A stretch of 64,000 nt of DNA from Fenollaria sporofastidiosus (GCF_943169635.2 NZ_OW968186.1:434001-498000); one strand, 5' to 3'. Positions 16,247-25,476 are shown, numbered from the stretch's first letter. Notes: generated by a model from the letters alone, not told the origin. Program-made: numbers and translations.

Positions 16247-16747
16247 CTATCTCAAATTTTTTATTAGATCGATGGTCTTCATAAAAGTTATACTCTCACT
16301 TAGCTTATCCGCGTCAGTTAAGTATATGTAGAAAACCTTTTGCATCTTGTCCTTGTCACTTACTACGATCTTGTTAAGACCCTTCATAAGAGTAAGCTTC
16401 TTGGAGAATATGCCTAGTGATCCAACACTTATACTTGTTTTTGATAGCTCTTCATATCCATCGTCTTTGATCTTTTCTTCCTCGAAGTGCTTAGTAAAGT
16501 CGTCAAGCTTAGGATACTTGTCCTTGTAGCTTTCGAATTCCTTGTAGCTTAAGTCCTTTAGCGAGTGCTTAATCTCGACCTCTGTGTTTCTCGGTGCACT
16601 GCCGTTGATAAGTAATACTTCGTCAATAGTCGAATATATATCATGATCGGGCGCTTTTACCCTAAATACATATGCATCTTTTGCAAAAGAAATTGATCCA
16701 CTTGTGAATATGAAAAGGCATAAAATAAAGATTAAGACTCTTTTCAT
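16247..16747 (-). CDS. Secreted protein of unknown function embedded in the wal operon
   Basis: A 166-residue protein that I do not recognise. A clear signal peptide (residues 1-22, ending SISFA-KD) is followed by a predicted beta-rich segment with LLINGSAPRNTEVEIK, then a charged helical stretch (residues 65-95) and KLTLMKGLNKIVVSDKD. The NGSAPRNTEV part resembles a small Ig-like fold as seen in cell-surface modules (weak inference). The gene is inserted between walK and walH, a position that is empty in B. subtilis and staphylococci. Its product may be an extracytoplasmic modulator of WalK. Confidence 0.65.
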   Translation of the reverse strand: MKRVLIFILCLFIFTSGSISFAKDAYVFRVKAPDHDIYSTIDEVLLINGSAPRNTEVEIKHSLKDLSYKEFESYKDKYPKLDDFTKHFEEEKIKDDGYEELSKTSISVGSLGIFSKKLTLMKGLNKIVVSDKDKMQKVFYIYLTDADKLSESITFMKTIDLIKNLR

Positions 16748-16821
16748 ACCTTCCCTCCTTATCTATATCAATTATAACATAGAAAGGTTGGAAGTAATAT
16801 TACAGTTGTATTAAATAAATG

Positions 16822-18621
16822 TTACACTTTTGTTTCTTTGTATTCGCTGATTAAAAATGTGAATGTCGAGCCGATACCAAACTTCGATGTGAAGACTATG
16901 TCTGCCTTGTATGCGTTCGCCATCTCCTTAGCGATGGATAGACCAAGACCTGTTCCACCCATCTTCCTCGAGCGTCCCTTCTCAACTCTGTAGAAGCGTT
17001 CGAAGATTCTCTTTTGATCCTTCTCAGGTATACCTATGCCGTTATCAATGACATCAAGGTGTGCCTTGCCAAGTACTGAATATAGTTTTACTTCTATAGT
17101 GCCACCTTCGTTGGTATACTTGATCGCGTTTGATATAAGGTTAGTGATGATCTGTTCAAGCGCGTCTAGATCGATTAAAGCCATGATAGGCTCAGAGGCG
17201 ATTGTGTAGATAAGCTTTTGCTTCTTCTCGTCAGCTAGTATCTTAAGCTTATCTATGGCGTCCTTCACCTTCTCATTCATGCACACAGCCTTTACGTCCT
17301 CGCCCTTCTTGTAGTCGATATTCGATAGCAAGAGTAGGTCAAGAACTAATCTGTTCATCCTGTCTGCTTCCTTCTCGATAACGCCTAAGAACTTACTTTG
17401 CAACTCCTCAGGCACTCCGCCTTCAAGCAGCGTCTCTGAGTAGGACCTTATCGCCGTGATAGGTGTCTTTAGTTCGTGCGAAACATTGGCAACGAACTCC
17501 TTACGCATATTGTCAAGTCTGTGCTCCTTAGTTATATCTTGGAACATAATGATGATGCCGCCAAGACTATAGTCCTCGTTTTCGAATGGAGCGTAGGTCA
17601 TCTTGTAGACACCGCCCTTAAGCTCTATCTCTTCCTCGCCTTCAAGAGTGTATGGATTGTCGAAGTTGATCGACGATAGACCCACCTTGTCGAGGTTGAA
17701 GTACCTTTGCGCGTCCCTCTTGATATCTATGTCAATAAGTTTTTGTGCAACAGAGTTCGCATGTATAAGCTCGCCTTGACTGTTTAGCGCGATGATGGCC
17801 TCAGTCATGTTTGTAAATATGGTTTCGAGCTTCTTTTGCTCCAAGTCCTTCTCGCTAATGGTCTTGTTCAGTTCTCCAGTTAGAGTGTTAAACATGGACG
17901 CAAGCTTACCTATCTCGTCATTGCTCCTTACCTCAACCCTTTGTGTAAAGTCGCCCTCTGCAAGTCTCTTTGCCTTCTGAGTTAAGCTACTGATAGGCGA
18001 AACTATGGACGCGGCAAGTAGATATGCGATAAGTATAGTCACAAAGATGGCTGCGATACTGATTACAGTAAGTAGCTGCCTTGCCTTCTTTACTGTCGCC
18101 TCGACCATCTTGGTAGAGCTGATTACGTAGACAACGCCCTTGACCTGACCTCTGTCTGTTACAACGGGGTAGCTTAGGTGGACGTCTAGGTCTATGCCAT
18201 CGCCTATGGTGTTCTCTGCAAGGTTACCCTTTAGTGCCTCAAGTAGCATTGCTTGGTTTATCGAGTCCACGTCGTAGGCGTTCTTTCCGACTATGAACCT
18301 CGTCTTCTCATCATTACCTGCAATTACAGCAGGGTAGCTGTCGTTACTTATAACGTAGACTAGCTCATCGGCATTGAATCTGTTCTCATTAATAACGGTT
18401 TGTATGTGCTCTATGGTGTCCTCGTCGGACCAGTTCTCCTTCGTGAAGTATCTCGAGGTTGATGTCATCGTCTCAACCTGCTTTTTGATGTCGTCCTTTA
18501 GGCCCTTCATCAGTTCGTTCTCAAGTCCTGTAACTATGAACGCAGCAACGCTCACTAGCACGAAGAGTACTAGTGATGCGTAAATGATGACAAACCTGAA
18601 CTTTATCGAATTAAACTTCAT
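16822..18621 (-). CDS. walK: Sensor histidine kinase WalK
   Basis: A 599-residue membrane kinase controlling cell-wall metabolism. TM1 is at about residues 9-31, followed by an extracellular Cache-type domain (about 32-180) and TM2 (about 185-205). A HAMP domain follows (SIVSPISSLTQKAKRLAEGDF), then a PAS domain (about 265-370). HisKA has FVANVSHELKTPITAIRSYSETL with the phospho-histidine, and HATPase_c shows ITNLISNAIKYTNEGG, DNGIGIP and GGTGLGL. The start lies inside the 3' end of walR (11-bp overlap). Every WalK domain including the cytoplasmic PAS is present. Confidence 0.95.
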   Translation of the reverse strand: MKFNSIKFRFVIIYASLVLFVLVSVAAFIVTGLENELMKGLKDDIKKQVETMTSTSRYFTKENWSDEDTIEHIQTVINENRFNADELVYVISNDSYPAVIAGNDEKTRFIVGKNAYDVDSINQAMLLEALKGNLAENTIGDGIDLDVHLSYPVVTDRGQVKGVVYVISSTKMVEATVKKARQLLTVISIAAIFVTILIAYLLAASIVSPISSLTQKAKRLAEGDFTQRVEVRSNDEIGKLASMFNTLTGELNKTISEKDLEQKKLETIFTNMTEAIIALNSQGELIHANSVAQKLIDIDIKRDAQRYFNLDKVGLSSINFDNPYTLEGEEEIELKGGVYKMTYAPFENEDYSLGGIIIMFQDITKEHRLDNMRKEFVANVSHELKTPITAIRSYSETLLEGGVPEELQSKFLGVIEKEADRMNRLVLDLLLLSNIDYKKGEDVKAVCMNEKVKDAIDKLKILADEKKQKLIYTIASEPIMALIDLDALEQIITNLISNAIKYTNEGGTIEVKLYSVLGKAHLDVIDNGIGIPEKDQKRIFERFYRVEKGRSRKMGGTGLGLSIAKEMANAYKADIVFTSKFGIGSTFTFLISEYKETKV

Positions 18622-19297
18622 TTGAGATGTAGTAACCCATAGTTCTTCTTGTCTTGATGTACTTGTAGTCGTCGTCTACCTTTTCGTCGATCTTCTCACG
18701 CACACGTCTGATAGTTACGTCGACAGTTCTTACATCGCCAACATAGTCGTAGCCCCAAACATCTTTAAGCAGCTGTGCTCTCGAGAATACTTCGTTTGGA
18801 TGCTGCATTAAATACTTTAAGACTTCGAACTCGCGTAGAGTTAATTCAACTGGCTTATCGTACTTGTATGCTTGTAATATGGTAAGGTCGAGCCTGATGT
18901 CACCAAGCTCAATGGATGTCACAGCAGGCTTTGACTTTGGTACGCGTCTAAGGTTCGCCTCGACTCTCGCTATAAGCTCACGAATGCCAAATGGCTTTGT
19001 GATGTAGTCGTCCGCACCTAGCTCAAGACCCCTTACCTTGTCAGACTCCTCTTCCTTCGCAGTCAGCATAAGGATCGGGAACTTGTACTTTTGCCTTAAG
19101 AGTTCAAGCGTCTTAAAACCGTCCATCTCAGGCATCATCACGTCTAAAAGCATAAGGTCGGGTTCCTTCTCACTAACAGAAAGCAGCGCTTCCTTGCCGT
19201 CGTGAACCGACTTTACTTCAAAACCTTCCTTTTGTAAATTAAACTCGATAATGTCAGTTATCGTTGTTTCGTCGTCAACTATTAGTATATAGCTCAT
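18611..19297 (-). CDS. walR: Response regulator WalR (OmpR/PhoB family)
   Basis: A 228-residue protein. The receiver domain (1-120) has the acidic pair DDE near residue 9, phospho-acceptor Asp in LMLLDVMMPEMDGF, the conserved Thr in MLTAKEE, and Lys in YITKPFG. The C-terminal winged helix (about 130-228) has LTLREFEVLKYLMQHPNEVFSRAQLLKDVWGYDY and VDVTIRRVREKI. This sequence is nearly diagnostic for WalR. It is transcribed downstream of ftsH after a 15-bp gap. It regulates autolysin and wall-homeostasis genes in other Firmicutes, where it is usually essential. Confidence 0.96.
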   Translation of the reverse strand: MSYILIVDDETTITDIIEFNLQKEGFEVKSVHDGKEALLSVSEKEPDLMLLDVMMPEMDGFKTLELLRQKYKFPILMLTAKEEESDKVRGLELGADDYITKPFGIRELIARVEANLRRVPKSKPAVTSIELGDIRLDLTILQAYKYDKPVELTLREFEVLKYLMQHPNEVFSRAQLLKDVWGYDYVGDVRTVDVTIRRVREKIDEKVDDDYKYIKTRRTMGYYISNEV

Positions 19298-19312
19298 AAT
19301 CTACCTCACTAT

Positions 19313-21481
19313 CTACTCCTTATATTCTTCATTAGTATCGTCAATATTTTCTGTCTTGCTAGCCTCGTCATCTTTTGTTTTTTCTTCTGTGTTAATAGGC
19401 TCGTCACTATTAGTATCTTCTTCTGTGTTAATAGGCTCATCGCTATTAGTATTTTCTTCTGTGCTAATAGGCTCCTCGCTATCAGAATTTTCTTCAGCTT
19501 CTTTAGCATCACTCTCGTTAAAGATCTTCATAAACTCTTCTCCACTGATGGTTTCCTTCTCGATAAGGAATTTTGAAATGCTATCAAGCTTAGTTCTGTT
19601 CTCACGAAGTATCTCCTTCGCCTTTTCGTAAGCGTCCGCAATGAGTTTTTTAACTATGCTATCAACCTTAGCAAAAGTCTCCTCACTCGCAGTAAGCTCG
19701 CCCCTTCCTCCAAGGTAGCGGCTGCCCTCGCTCATAAGGCTCATCATAGGGAAATCGTCGCTCATACCGTAGCGCATAACCATGTTCCTTGCGATGTTTG
19801 TGATCTGCTCTATGTCGTTACTTGCACCTGTAGTGATCTCGCCAAAGACTATCTCTTCAGCGGCTCTACCACCTGATGCTGTAACCATCATATTGAATAG
19901 CTCTTCCTTGTCCATAAGGAACTTCTCTTCTGTATCGGATTGCAGTGTGTAGCCAAGTGCGCCTGAAGTCCTCGGTATGATTGTGATCTTCTCAACTGGG
20001 GCGCTCTTCTTTTGCACCGCAGCAACTATCGCGTGACCAACTTCGTGGTAGCTGATCATCTCGCGCTCCTTCTTCGATATAATCATAGTCTTTCTTTGGT
20101 AGCCGACTATGACTACTTCTACAGACTCTTGGAGGTCTTCTTGTATTACATAATCTCTTTTGTTTCTAACCGCTCTAAGTGCCGCCTCGTTCACAATATT
20201 AGCAAGGTCGGCTCCTGATGCGCCAGCAGTAAGTAGACCTATCTTCTTAAAATCTACATCGTCGGCCATCTTAATGTTCTTAGAGTGCACCTTCAAAACG
20301 GCGATTCTGCCGTTAAGGTCCGGTAGCTCTACTGGTATACGCCTGTCAAATCGGCCTGGACGAAGTAGTGCAGGATCTAGTACTTCTGGTCTGTTTGTCG
20401 CTGCTAAGATTACTATACCCTTCTTAGAGTCGAAGCCGTCCATCTCAGTAAGTAGTTGGTTAAGTGCTTGCTCTCTCTCGTCATTTGAAGAGAAACTTGC
20501 TTCACGCGACTTACCTATGGCGTCGATCTCGTCTATGAATATGATGCAAGGCGCCTTCTCTTGTGCTTCCTTGAATAAGTCTCTGACCCTCTTGGCTGCA
20601 AGTCCTACGAACATCTCTACGAAGGACGAACCTGATATAGAGATGAAAGGCACATCAGCCTCGCCCGCAACTGCTTGTGCAAGTAGCGTCTTACCTGTTC
20701 CTGGAGGTCCTACAAGTAGCGCGCCTTTAGGAAGGTTCGCGCCTATCTTGGCGTACCTTTCAGGGTAGTGCAGGAAGTCGACTATCTCAAGGAGCATCTC
20801 CTTCGCTTCCTCTTGACCTGCGACATCTTCGAAGGTCTTCTTTTGCTTGCCTTTAACATATACCTTGGCACCCGATTTGCCGAAGCCGAACTTATCTAGT
20901 CCGCCTCCCATATCCTTGAAAAGTATCTTGGATAATATCAGAGCCATGATGATGAAGGTTACTATAGGTAATAAGAAGCCAAGTATGCTCATAAATATCG
21001 ATGGCTTCTCGATGATTTCACTACCGAAGTGGACTCCCTTCGCCTCAAGCTTCTCAGTAAGACCTGCATAGTCCCACTCGCCAGTGATGAATACCCTTAC
21101 AGGCTCCTCTTGCGGCCTAAGTGCATTTTCAAGCTTGTCCTTATTAGTCTCGTTTGTTTTATCCTTAGCTTTGTTTTTAGTTTCAAGTTTTTCAAACTTA
21201 TACTTGCCGCTCTTCTCATCGTGCACGGCGATGTAATCCGGCTTAAGCTGAAAGACGATGTTGCCTCCCATCTTTTGCACCTTGTCAACAACGCCTACGT
21301 CAATCGCTTTAAGGAAGGCATCGTATGTAACCTTCTTAACAGGTGGTTTCGCCACCATGTCCCTTATAAAGAATGTGTTGATTAAGTATGCGATGATGAG
21401 TATGGCTATATAGTAAAAGATCAAGGACTTCTTCGGTCCCTTACCCTTGTTATTCTTTCTATTGTTATTCAATGTATTCAC
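19313..21481 (-). CDS. ftsH: ATP-dependent zinc metalloprotease FtsH with acidic repeat tail
   Basis: A 722-residue membrane AAA+ protease that degrades misfolded and regulatory membrane proteins. It has two N-terminal transmembrane helices (about 20-40 and 160-185). Walker A is GPPGTGKT, Walker B CIIFIDEIDAIG, second region of homology ATNRPEVLDPALLRPGRFDRR, and zinc motif HEVGH. The pore-loop region reads MFVGLAAKRVRDLF, where most FtsH proteins have GVGASRVRDLF. The C-terminus carries three 12-residue acidic repeats (EEPI-TEE-T type) encoded by a 36-bp tandem repeat. It is the first gene of the transcript that continues with walRK, an uncommon arrangement. Confidence 0.94.
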   Translation of the reverse strand: MNTLNNNRKNNKGKGPKKSLIFYYIAILIIAYLINTFFIRDMVAKPPVKKVTYDAFLKAIDVGVVDKVQKMGGNIVFQLKPDYIAVHDEKSGKYKFEKLETKNKAKDKTNETNKDKLENALRPQEEPVRVFITGEWDYAGLTEKLEAKGVHFGSEIIEKPSIFMSILGFLLPIVTFIIMALILSKILFKDMGGGLDKFGFGKSGAKVYVKGKQKKTFEDVAGQEEAKEMLLEIVDFLHYPERYAKIGANLPKGALLVGPPGTGKTLLAQAVAGEADVPFISISGSSFVEMFVGLAAKRVRDLFKEAQEKAPCIIFIDEIDAIGKSREASFSSNDEREQALNQLLTEMDGFDSKKGIVILAATNRPEVLDPALLRPGRFDRRIPVELPDLNGRIAVLKVHSKNIKMADDVDFKKIGLLTAGASGADLANIVNEAALRAVRNKRDYVIQEDLQESVEVVIVGYQRKTMIISKKEREMISYHEVGHAIVAAVQKKSAPVEKITIIPRTSGALGYTLQSDTEEKFLMDKEELFNMMVTASGGRAAEEIVFGEITTGASNDIEQITNIARNMVMRYGMSDDFPMMSLMSEGSRYLGGRGELTASEETFAKVDSIVKKLIADAYEKAKEILRENRTKLDSISKFLIEKETISGEEFMKIFNESDAKEAEENSDSEEPISTEENTNSDEPINTEEDTNSDEPINTEEKTKDDEASKTENIDDTNEEYKE
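19382..19489 (-). repeat. 36-bp tandem repeat in the 3' end of ftsH
   Basis: Three in-frame 36-bp units encode 12-residue acidic repeats in the FtsH tail, with a few base differences between units. The copy number could change by slippage without affecting the frame. Confidence 0.8.
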
Positions 21482-21570
21482 TCCTTTATAAGTATATACC
21501 CAATAAAGATATATACTTAGCTAGTTTAATTTTAACACAAAAAAGCAATTTTTACAATGAAAGACGCACA

Positions 21571-21602
21571 AAAAAAGAACTGCTCTCACACAGTTCTTTT
21601 TT
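21571..21602 (-). terminator. Intrinsic terminator after the phosphodiester glycosidase gene
   Basis: A 12-bp stem, AAAAAAGAACTG / CAGTTCTTTTTT, with an 8-nt loop lies on the minus strand between the glycosidase gene and ftsH. It separates the two transcripts, so ftsH must have its own promoter. Confidence 0.85.
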
Positions 21603-21635
21603 TTATATATTACTTTGTATATGCTCTAAGCCATA

Positions 21636-24401
21636 TTAATAATTTGCAAGCATGTAGCTACTACTATCAGGGTTGAAAGTAAATTGCACGTAGCCTCTCT
21701 TCACAAGGTCTGCCTTCGACTTGATAGACTTGTTGAAGACCTTGATGTACCTTACGCCGTCAAGTATCTTAAGTGATGCTTCGTTAGAGCCAGATACAAC
21801 GTAGACGTTCTTACCCATCTCGGAGAGCTCTTTGAACTTTTGGTGCAATAGCCTTGCTTCTTTCTTGTCAGTAAAGCCACCCTTGCCGAAGATTGGACTA
21901 GTCGTAGTCACTACAACGTTGTTTTGCGTGATATTGGCAAGGCTCTCTTTGATGTAGTTCCACTGTTTAGCGTCCGACAGCCTTAGCGATCTCTTCTTTG
22001 TATTAAGGTTCAAGATGAAGGCATTTGTCGTTGCGCTTGTCGAGAATGTGTCCGCGTTCTTAAGAAGGTTTTTGTTTATGGCCTTCTTGAAAGCAGCGTC
22101 ATAGTTTGACAAAACTACCGCAGAGTCAACTCTGTTAAGCTTATTTATGATGGCAGCCTTCGCACCTTGGAAGTTTTTATCTTGAGCTGCGTCGTAGCCA
22201 CTAACTACAAGGTACTCTCCACCTACAGTCTTAGGTATAAAGCCCTTTTGCTCATCTTCCAAGACAGAGGAGTTATCGATTGCGTTTTCAAATACGTGCT
22301 CATATAGTAGGTCGATCGAGTCGATAATGACTTTAGACTTGACCATGGCAGAGTTGTTGGAGCTGCCCACGTATATATTAAGAAGCGAGTATGGATATGC
22401 CTCGTTGTCAGGAATTTCTGCCTCAAGATATCTGTAGTCCTTGAAGTTAATTTTTTCAGTAAAGCTGATTTGCTCAATAAAGTCTTCGCTGTCCTTGATA
22501 GTCGCCTTAAGCATAGCACCCTTGGCGTCGCCCTTAACCCATATACCAAGTCTCTTTGGCTTACCTTCTAAAACAAGAGGCTTTGCAAAGCTCATGTAAG
22601 CGGCTCTCGAGTCGTCAAGCTTCGAGAAGTCGTATCTTAGTTCAACCGCGGCCTTTCCACTCTTTGCGTCCTTTGATAAGGCAAGGCTAGCCTTAACCTT
22701 GTCAGCTGGATAGCTTGATGCCCTAAGATTGTTAAGGTTTTCAAGGTCCACAAGCGGCTTTGAGTTAAAGCCTATAGTCACAGGGATGTTCTTGTAAGTA
22801 GTCCCCAAGCCCATGGTAATATAGCCGAAGCCAGTATTAGATGAGGCAGTGAAGACATTTTTATTCATCGCACCAATCTTGCCCCAGATGGAGAAAGTGA
22901 TGCTAGATGGTGCAATCTTTGCGCTGCGTCCAAGTCTATCAAGACCTATAATCTCACCTATAGTATACTTGTCGCCAGGTTTTGCGTTTATGCTCTCGAT
23001 CGAGCTTCTTAGCTCAACAGGCTCTGACAAAACTTCCATAGTCTTAGTGGCAGCTATGCCTTGGTAGCTAACAGTCACTTCAGCTAGTCCTTCAGCTGTG
23101 CCGATCACAGAGTTATTTGTGCAAGTAGCATTCGTAGCAGATGCCATAATGCCATTAGCATCGACCTTTACAGGATTGTTCCTTGCATCGTACGCTTTAA
23201 TGCTATAGTTAACTGGTATGCCAGGAAAGGCCTTATCCGAGTCAAGCTCAAGCTCGATCCTTTGAACAGCGCCTGCGGTATCCTTAGAAAATACACCAAC
23301 TCCCGATACAACAGATCTTGGAGTGCCGCCCGAAGGCTTGTTTATAATCTTAGCTCCATCCATCGCCTTAGTATTCTTGACCATGGTAGTCGAACCGCCG
23401 CCATCAAGGTTAAGCGCGTTGTAGCAGCCAAAACTCTTGAAAAGCTCGCCGAATTCCTTTTGGCTAAGACCCGCATAGCCGTTTCTACCATCAGCTGTGA
23501 TGATGACTATCTTGGAGTAGTCTTGTGAAACACCTATACCAGTTCTAGGATGTCTTCCTTTATTAACAATATTAGTTGCAGTCGCTACACCATCTTGTAA
23601 GATGATAGAGCCGCCGCCCATAGCAAATTTTAGTCCCTTGTGGTCTATACTCGAAGAAACTTGCAATTCAAGAGGAGTGCCAAGAGTAAGACCAGCAAGT
23701 GGAGAGTCATTTTGGCTAAGAACGTAGCCGTCAGCTGGTATGTCAAATGGCTCACCGTTAGTCCTTACATCCGCAACAACACCATTCACAACAAGAACCT
23801 CAGTCATATTACTAGACTTAGCACCGAAACTCTTAGTGTTCCAATCCCTAGTTAGAAGGCTCATGTACTTGTAGCCTTGGAAAGCCTTATTCACACCAGT
23901 TATGTGATACTTCTCCCCGCTTAGAGGGTTTATAACATCAACAGATTGAGTGATAAAACCAACATGCGCATCTCCAGCACTTCCTTGGTAGAAGACAGGC
24001 AAGTTGTTCGCACCCTCTTGAGTGGTACTTATAAGCTTGCCGTCATTGACAATAAGACCCAAAGTCGACGGAAGCGGTTGATAGTTAAAGTAGTCACCAT
24101 TGACCCCAGCAACAGCACCGTGCACCGAGACCATGTCCTTGACATTAGTTCTGTGGATAAGACCGTCAGTGTTGAAGATCGCCTTGATCTCATTCATCTG
24201 ATTAGACGTATCGATGGTCAAGACATTGAAGTTTTGCCAGCCCTCAGATGTGAACCTTTCGATGTGCGACCTTTGTACACCACTAGCCAAGTACTCGTCC
24301 TTTCTCTCTTCGTTAATTATATACGCAAAAGAACTTTGACTTAAGATTGATAAAGCAAGCGTAGCACTAAGTGCGATACTTGCAAAGCGTTTTAATTTCA
24401 T
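21636..24401 (-). CDS. Secreted phosphodiester glycosidase (NAGPA/DUF2233-type) multidomain protein
   Basis: About 921 residues. I start at the ATG at 24401, preceded by AAGGAAGGAT and followed by a good signal peptide (residues 1-26, ending SQSSFA-Y). The frame is open 33 codons further without a ribosome binding site. The N-terminal 400 residues hold the phosphodiester glycosidase domain, with VNGDYFNY, RTGIGVSQDYSKIVIITADGR and the hallmark LNLDGGGSTTMV. An Ig-like segment follows, then a jelly-roll-like region (about 560-690). A C-terminal domain (about 720-921) resembles a metallophosphatase-like fold (VVSGYDAA, VVVTTTSPIFG, VYVVSGSNE). Likely role: removal of phosphodiester-linked sugars outside the cell, for example on wall polymers (inference). 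Confidence 0.78.
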   Translation of the reverse strand: MKLKRFASIALSATLALSILSQSSFAYIINEERKDEYLASGVQRSHIERFTSEGWQNFNVLTIDTSNQMNEIKAIFNTDGLIHRTNVKDMVSVHGAVAGVNGDYFNYQPLPSTLGLIVNDGKLISTTQEGANNLPVFYQGSAGDAHVGFITQSVDVINPLSGEKYHITGVNKAFQGYKYMSLLTRDWNTKSFGAKSSNMTEVLVVNGVVADVRTNGEPFDIPADGYVLSQNDSPLAGLTLGTPLELQVSSSIDHKGLKFAMGGGSIILQDGVATATNIVNKGRHPRTGIGVSQDYSKIVIITADGRNGYAGLSQKEFGELFKSFGCYNALNLDGGGSTTMVKNTKAMDGAKIINKPSGGTPRSVVSGVGVFSKDTAGAVQRIELELDSDKAFPGIPVNYSIKAYDARNNPVKVDANGIMASATNATCTNNSVIGTAEGLAEVTVSYQGIAATKTMEVLSEPVELRSSIESINAKPGDKYTIGEIIGLDRLGRSAKIAPSSITFSIWGKIGAMNKNVFTASSNTGFGYITMGLGTTYKNIPVTIGFNSKPLVDLENLNNLRASSYPADKVKASLALSKDAKSGKAAVELRYDFSKLDDSRAAYMSFAKPLVLEGKPKRLGIWVKGDAKGAMLKATIKDSEDFIEQISFTEKINFKDYRYLEAEIPDNEAYPYSLLNIYVGSSNNSAMVKSKVIIDSIDLLYEHVFENAIDNSSVLEDEQKGFIPKTVGGEYLVVSGYDAAQDKNFQGAKAAIINKLNRVDSAVVLSNYDAAFKKAINKNLLKNADTFSTSATTNAFILNLNTKKRSLRLSDAKQWNYIKESLANITQNNVVVTTTSPIFGKGGFTDKKEARLLHQKFKELSEMGKNVYVVSGSNEASLKILDGVRYIKVFNKSIKSKADLVKRGYVQFTFNPDSSSYMLANY

Positions 24402-24595
24402 TGTATCCTTCCTTTCATATCGTACCTCTATTATATACCAAAAGAGATGCACTTTGTTAAAAAAGACGAAATTGTAACCAAGTTGAAACAAACGCAGCAT
24501 ATATTAGGAAAAAATAAATAATGTAAAAATCGAAGATAATAGAAGAAAAACAACAATAATTAAAGATATATCACGCAAAAAAGATATAACGGCGC

Positions 24596-24624
24596 TTGCA
24601 AGAATTTATATCAAAAGGTATAAT
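24596..24624 (+). promoter_or_regulatory. Promoter of tRNA-Pro
   Basis: TTGCAA (24596-24601) and TATAAT (24619-24624) are 17 bp apart, ending 17 bp before the mature tRNA. Confidence 0.75.
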
Positions 24625-24641
24625 AGGTAGGTAATATTCGG

Positions 24642-24718
24642 CGGGGTGTAGCGCAGTTTGGTAGCGCACGTGGTTTGGGACCATGGGGCCGGGAGTTCGA
24701 ACCTTCTCACCCCGACCA
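24642..24718 (+). tRNA. tRNA-Pro (anticodon TGG)
   Basis: 77 nt with an encoded CCA. The acceptor stem CGGGGTG / CACCCCG, the D-arm with AGCGCAGTTTGGTAGCGC, and the anticodon stem CGTGG / CCATG around TTTGGGA (anticodon TGG) are all present, followed by a T-arm with GTTCGAA. The T-stem contains two G-T pairs. Confidence 0.97.
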
Positions 24719-24726
24719 AAGAAATT

Positions 24727-24756
24727 AGAGAGAGCATTTAGCTCTCTCTTTTTTTC
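24727..24756 (+). terminator. Terminator of tRNA-Pro
   Basis: A 9-bp stem AGAGAGAGC / GCTCTCTCT with a 5-nt loop is followed by a T7 run. Confidence 0.9.
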
Positions 24757-24757
24757 T

Positions 24758-24914
24758 TTCGCATTCGATTTGCGCCTAAGGCTCGCGCGCTCACTTACTC
24801 CTTGCGGAGTACCCTTAGTACACCTCAGTCGTTCGTTCGTTATGCTGCGCCTTATCCAGCATAGCGTAAAGGTTCTTGTGCGTTAGGACAAGGTTCTTCA
24901 TCGCTCTGCGAAAT
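24758..24914 (+). repeat. Family-E structured repeat with nested family-H hairpin
   Basis: The left end TTTCGCATTCGATTTGCGCC pairs terminally with TGCGAAA near 24907-24914. The internal GAGTACCCTTAGTACACC matches other family-E copies. The H hairpin at about 24859-24901 has stem CTTGT / ACAAG. Confidence 0.55.
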
Positions 24915-24974
24915 ACGCGGAGTATTAATTGCATCTAATTCTAAATACATAAATTGATTGTAAAAACAAACGCA

Positions 24975-25025
24975 ATCCATCATAGCGCAAAGAACCTCGT
25001 TAGCATTGACGAGGTTCTTCTTTTC
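24975..25025 (+). repeat. Family-H hairpin repeat with fully paired arms
   Basis: CATCATAGCGC leads into an 11-bp perfect stem, AAGAACCTCGT (24990-25000) / ACGAGGTTCTT (25009-25019). In this variant the conserved GGTTC of the left arm is inverted to GAACC, so the whole arm pairs. Confidence 0.75.
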
Positions 25026-25194
25026 ATCACAAAAACGTTTTCTTCCATTGTAAAAAAGTATTAATATTGTTTATGTTGTTAATATAATTGACACTATACT
25101 TATTTTGATCAAATTACATATTTTATATCTAATAAATATTTATACACCAGAAAATTATTGCGTTCAAACGCTTGTCAAAAAATCTAATTATAGC

Positions 25195-25247
25195 AATCCA
25201 TCGTAGTGCAAAGAACCTCGTTAGCATTGACGAGGTTCTTCTTTTCA
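25195..25247 (+). repeat. Family-H hairpin repeat with fully paired arms (second copy)
   Basis: This is nearly identical to 24975-25025 and lies 221 bp downstream in the same orientation, with the same AAGAACCTCGT / ACGAGGTTCTT stem and flanks. Confidence 0.75.
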
Positions 25248-25345
25248 TCGCAAAATTATTCAGTGATATCAAATTTGTTGATTTAATTGTTTTTCTTAGC
25301 TGGATCAAAATACTATCACCTATCTCATCTATATACATATACGCG

Positions 25346-25472
25346 GGATTTTGCAAAGCAATTTGATGCATAGGACGAAGTGGAACGAGCGACCGACCGA
25401 CATCGTACTAAGGGGTACGTTGAGGGAGGAAGCGAGCGAACAAGTTCTATGCGCAAATTGAATGCGAAATCC
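25346..25472 (-). repeat. Family-E structured repeat (inverted copy)
   Basis: Nested pairs: GGATTTTGCA (25346-25355) with TGCGAAATCC (25463-25472); CAATTTG (25359-25365) with CAAATTG (25454-25460); GCATAG (25368-25373) with CTATGC (25447-25452); CGTAC with GTACG at 25404-25419. It shares GATGTCGGTCGGTCG and the AACGTAC region with the copy at 40737-40864. Confidence 0.75.
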
Positions 25473-25476
25473 TAAG

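Larger units (their letters stand above)
24757..25476. other. Gene-free block of structured repeats between tRNA-Pro and the SRP RNA
   Basis: No gene is supported. The block contains a family-E element (24758-24914) closed by TTTCGCA / TGCGAAA with a family-H hairpin inside it. Two nearly identical family-H hairpins follow (about 24975-25025 and 25195-25247), and an inverted family-E copy lies at 25346-25472. Between them lies AT-rich sequence with no recognisable signal. Confidence 0.7.

Noticed and set aside
20160..20768. 202-codon plus-strand frame
   Set aside because: It lies entirely antisense to the AAA domain of FtsH; it is a low-complexity Ser/Ala translation with no support.
24757..25476. 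Prophage or genomic island at the tRNA-Pro gene
   Set aside because: No integrase, phage gene or duplicated tRNA 3' end is seen; the region holds only short structured repeats.
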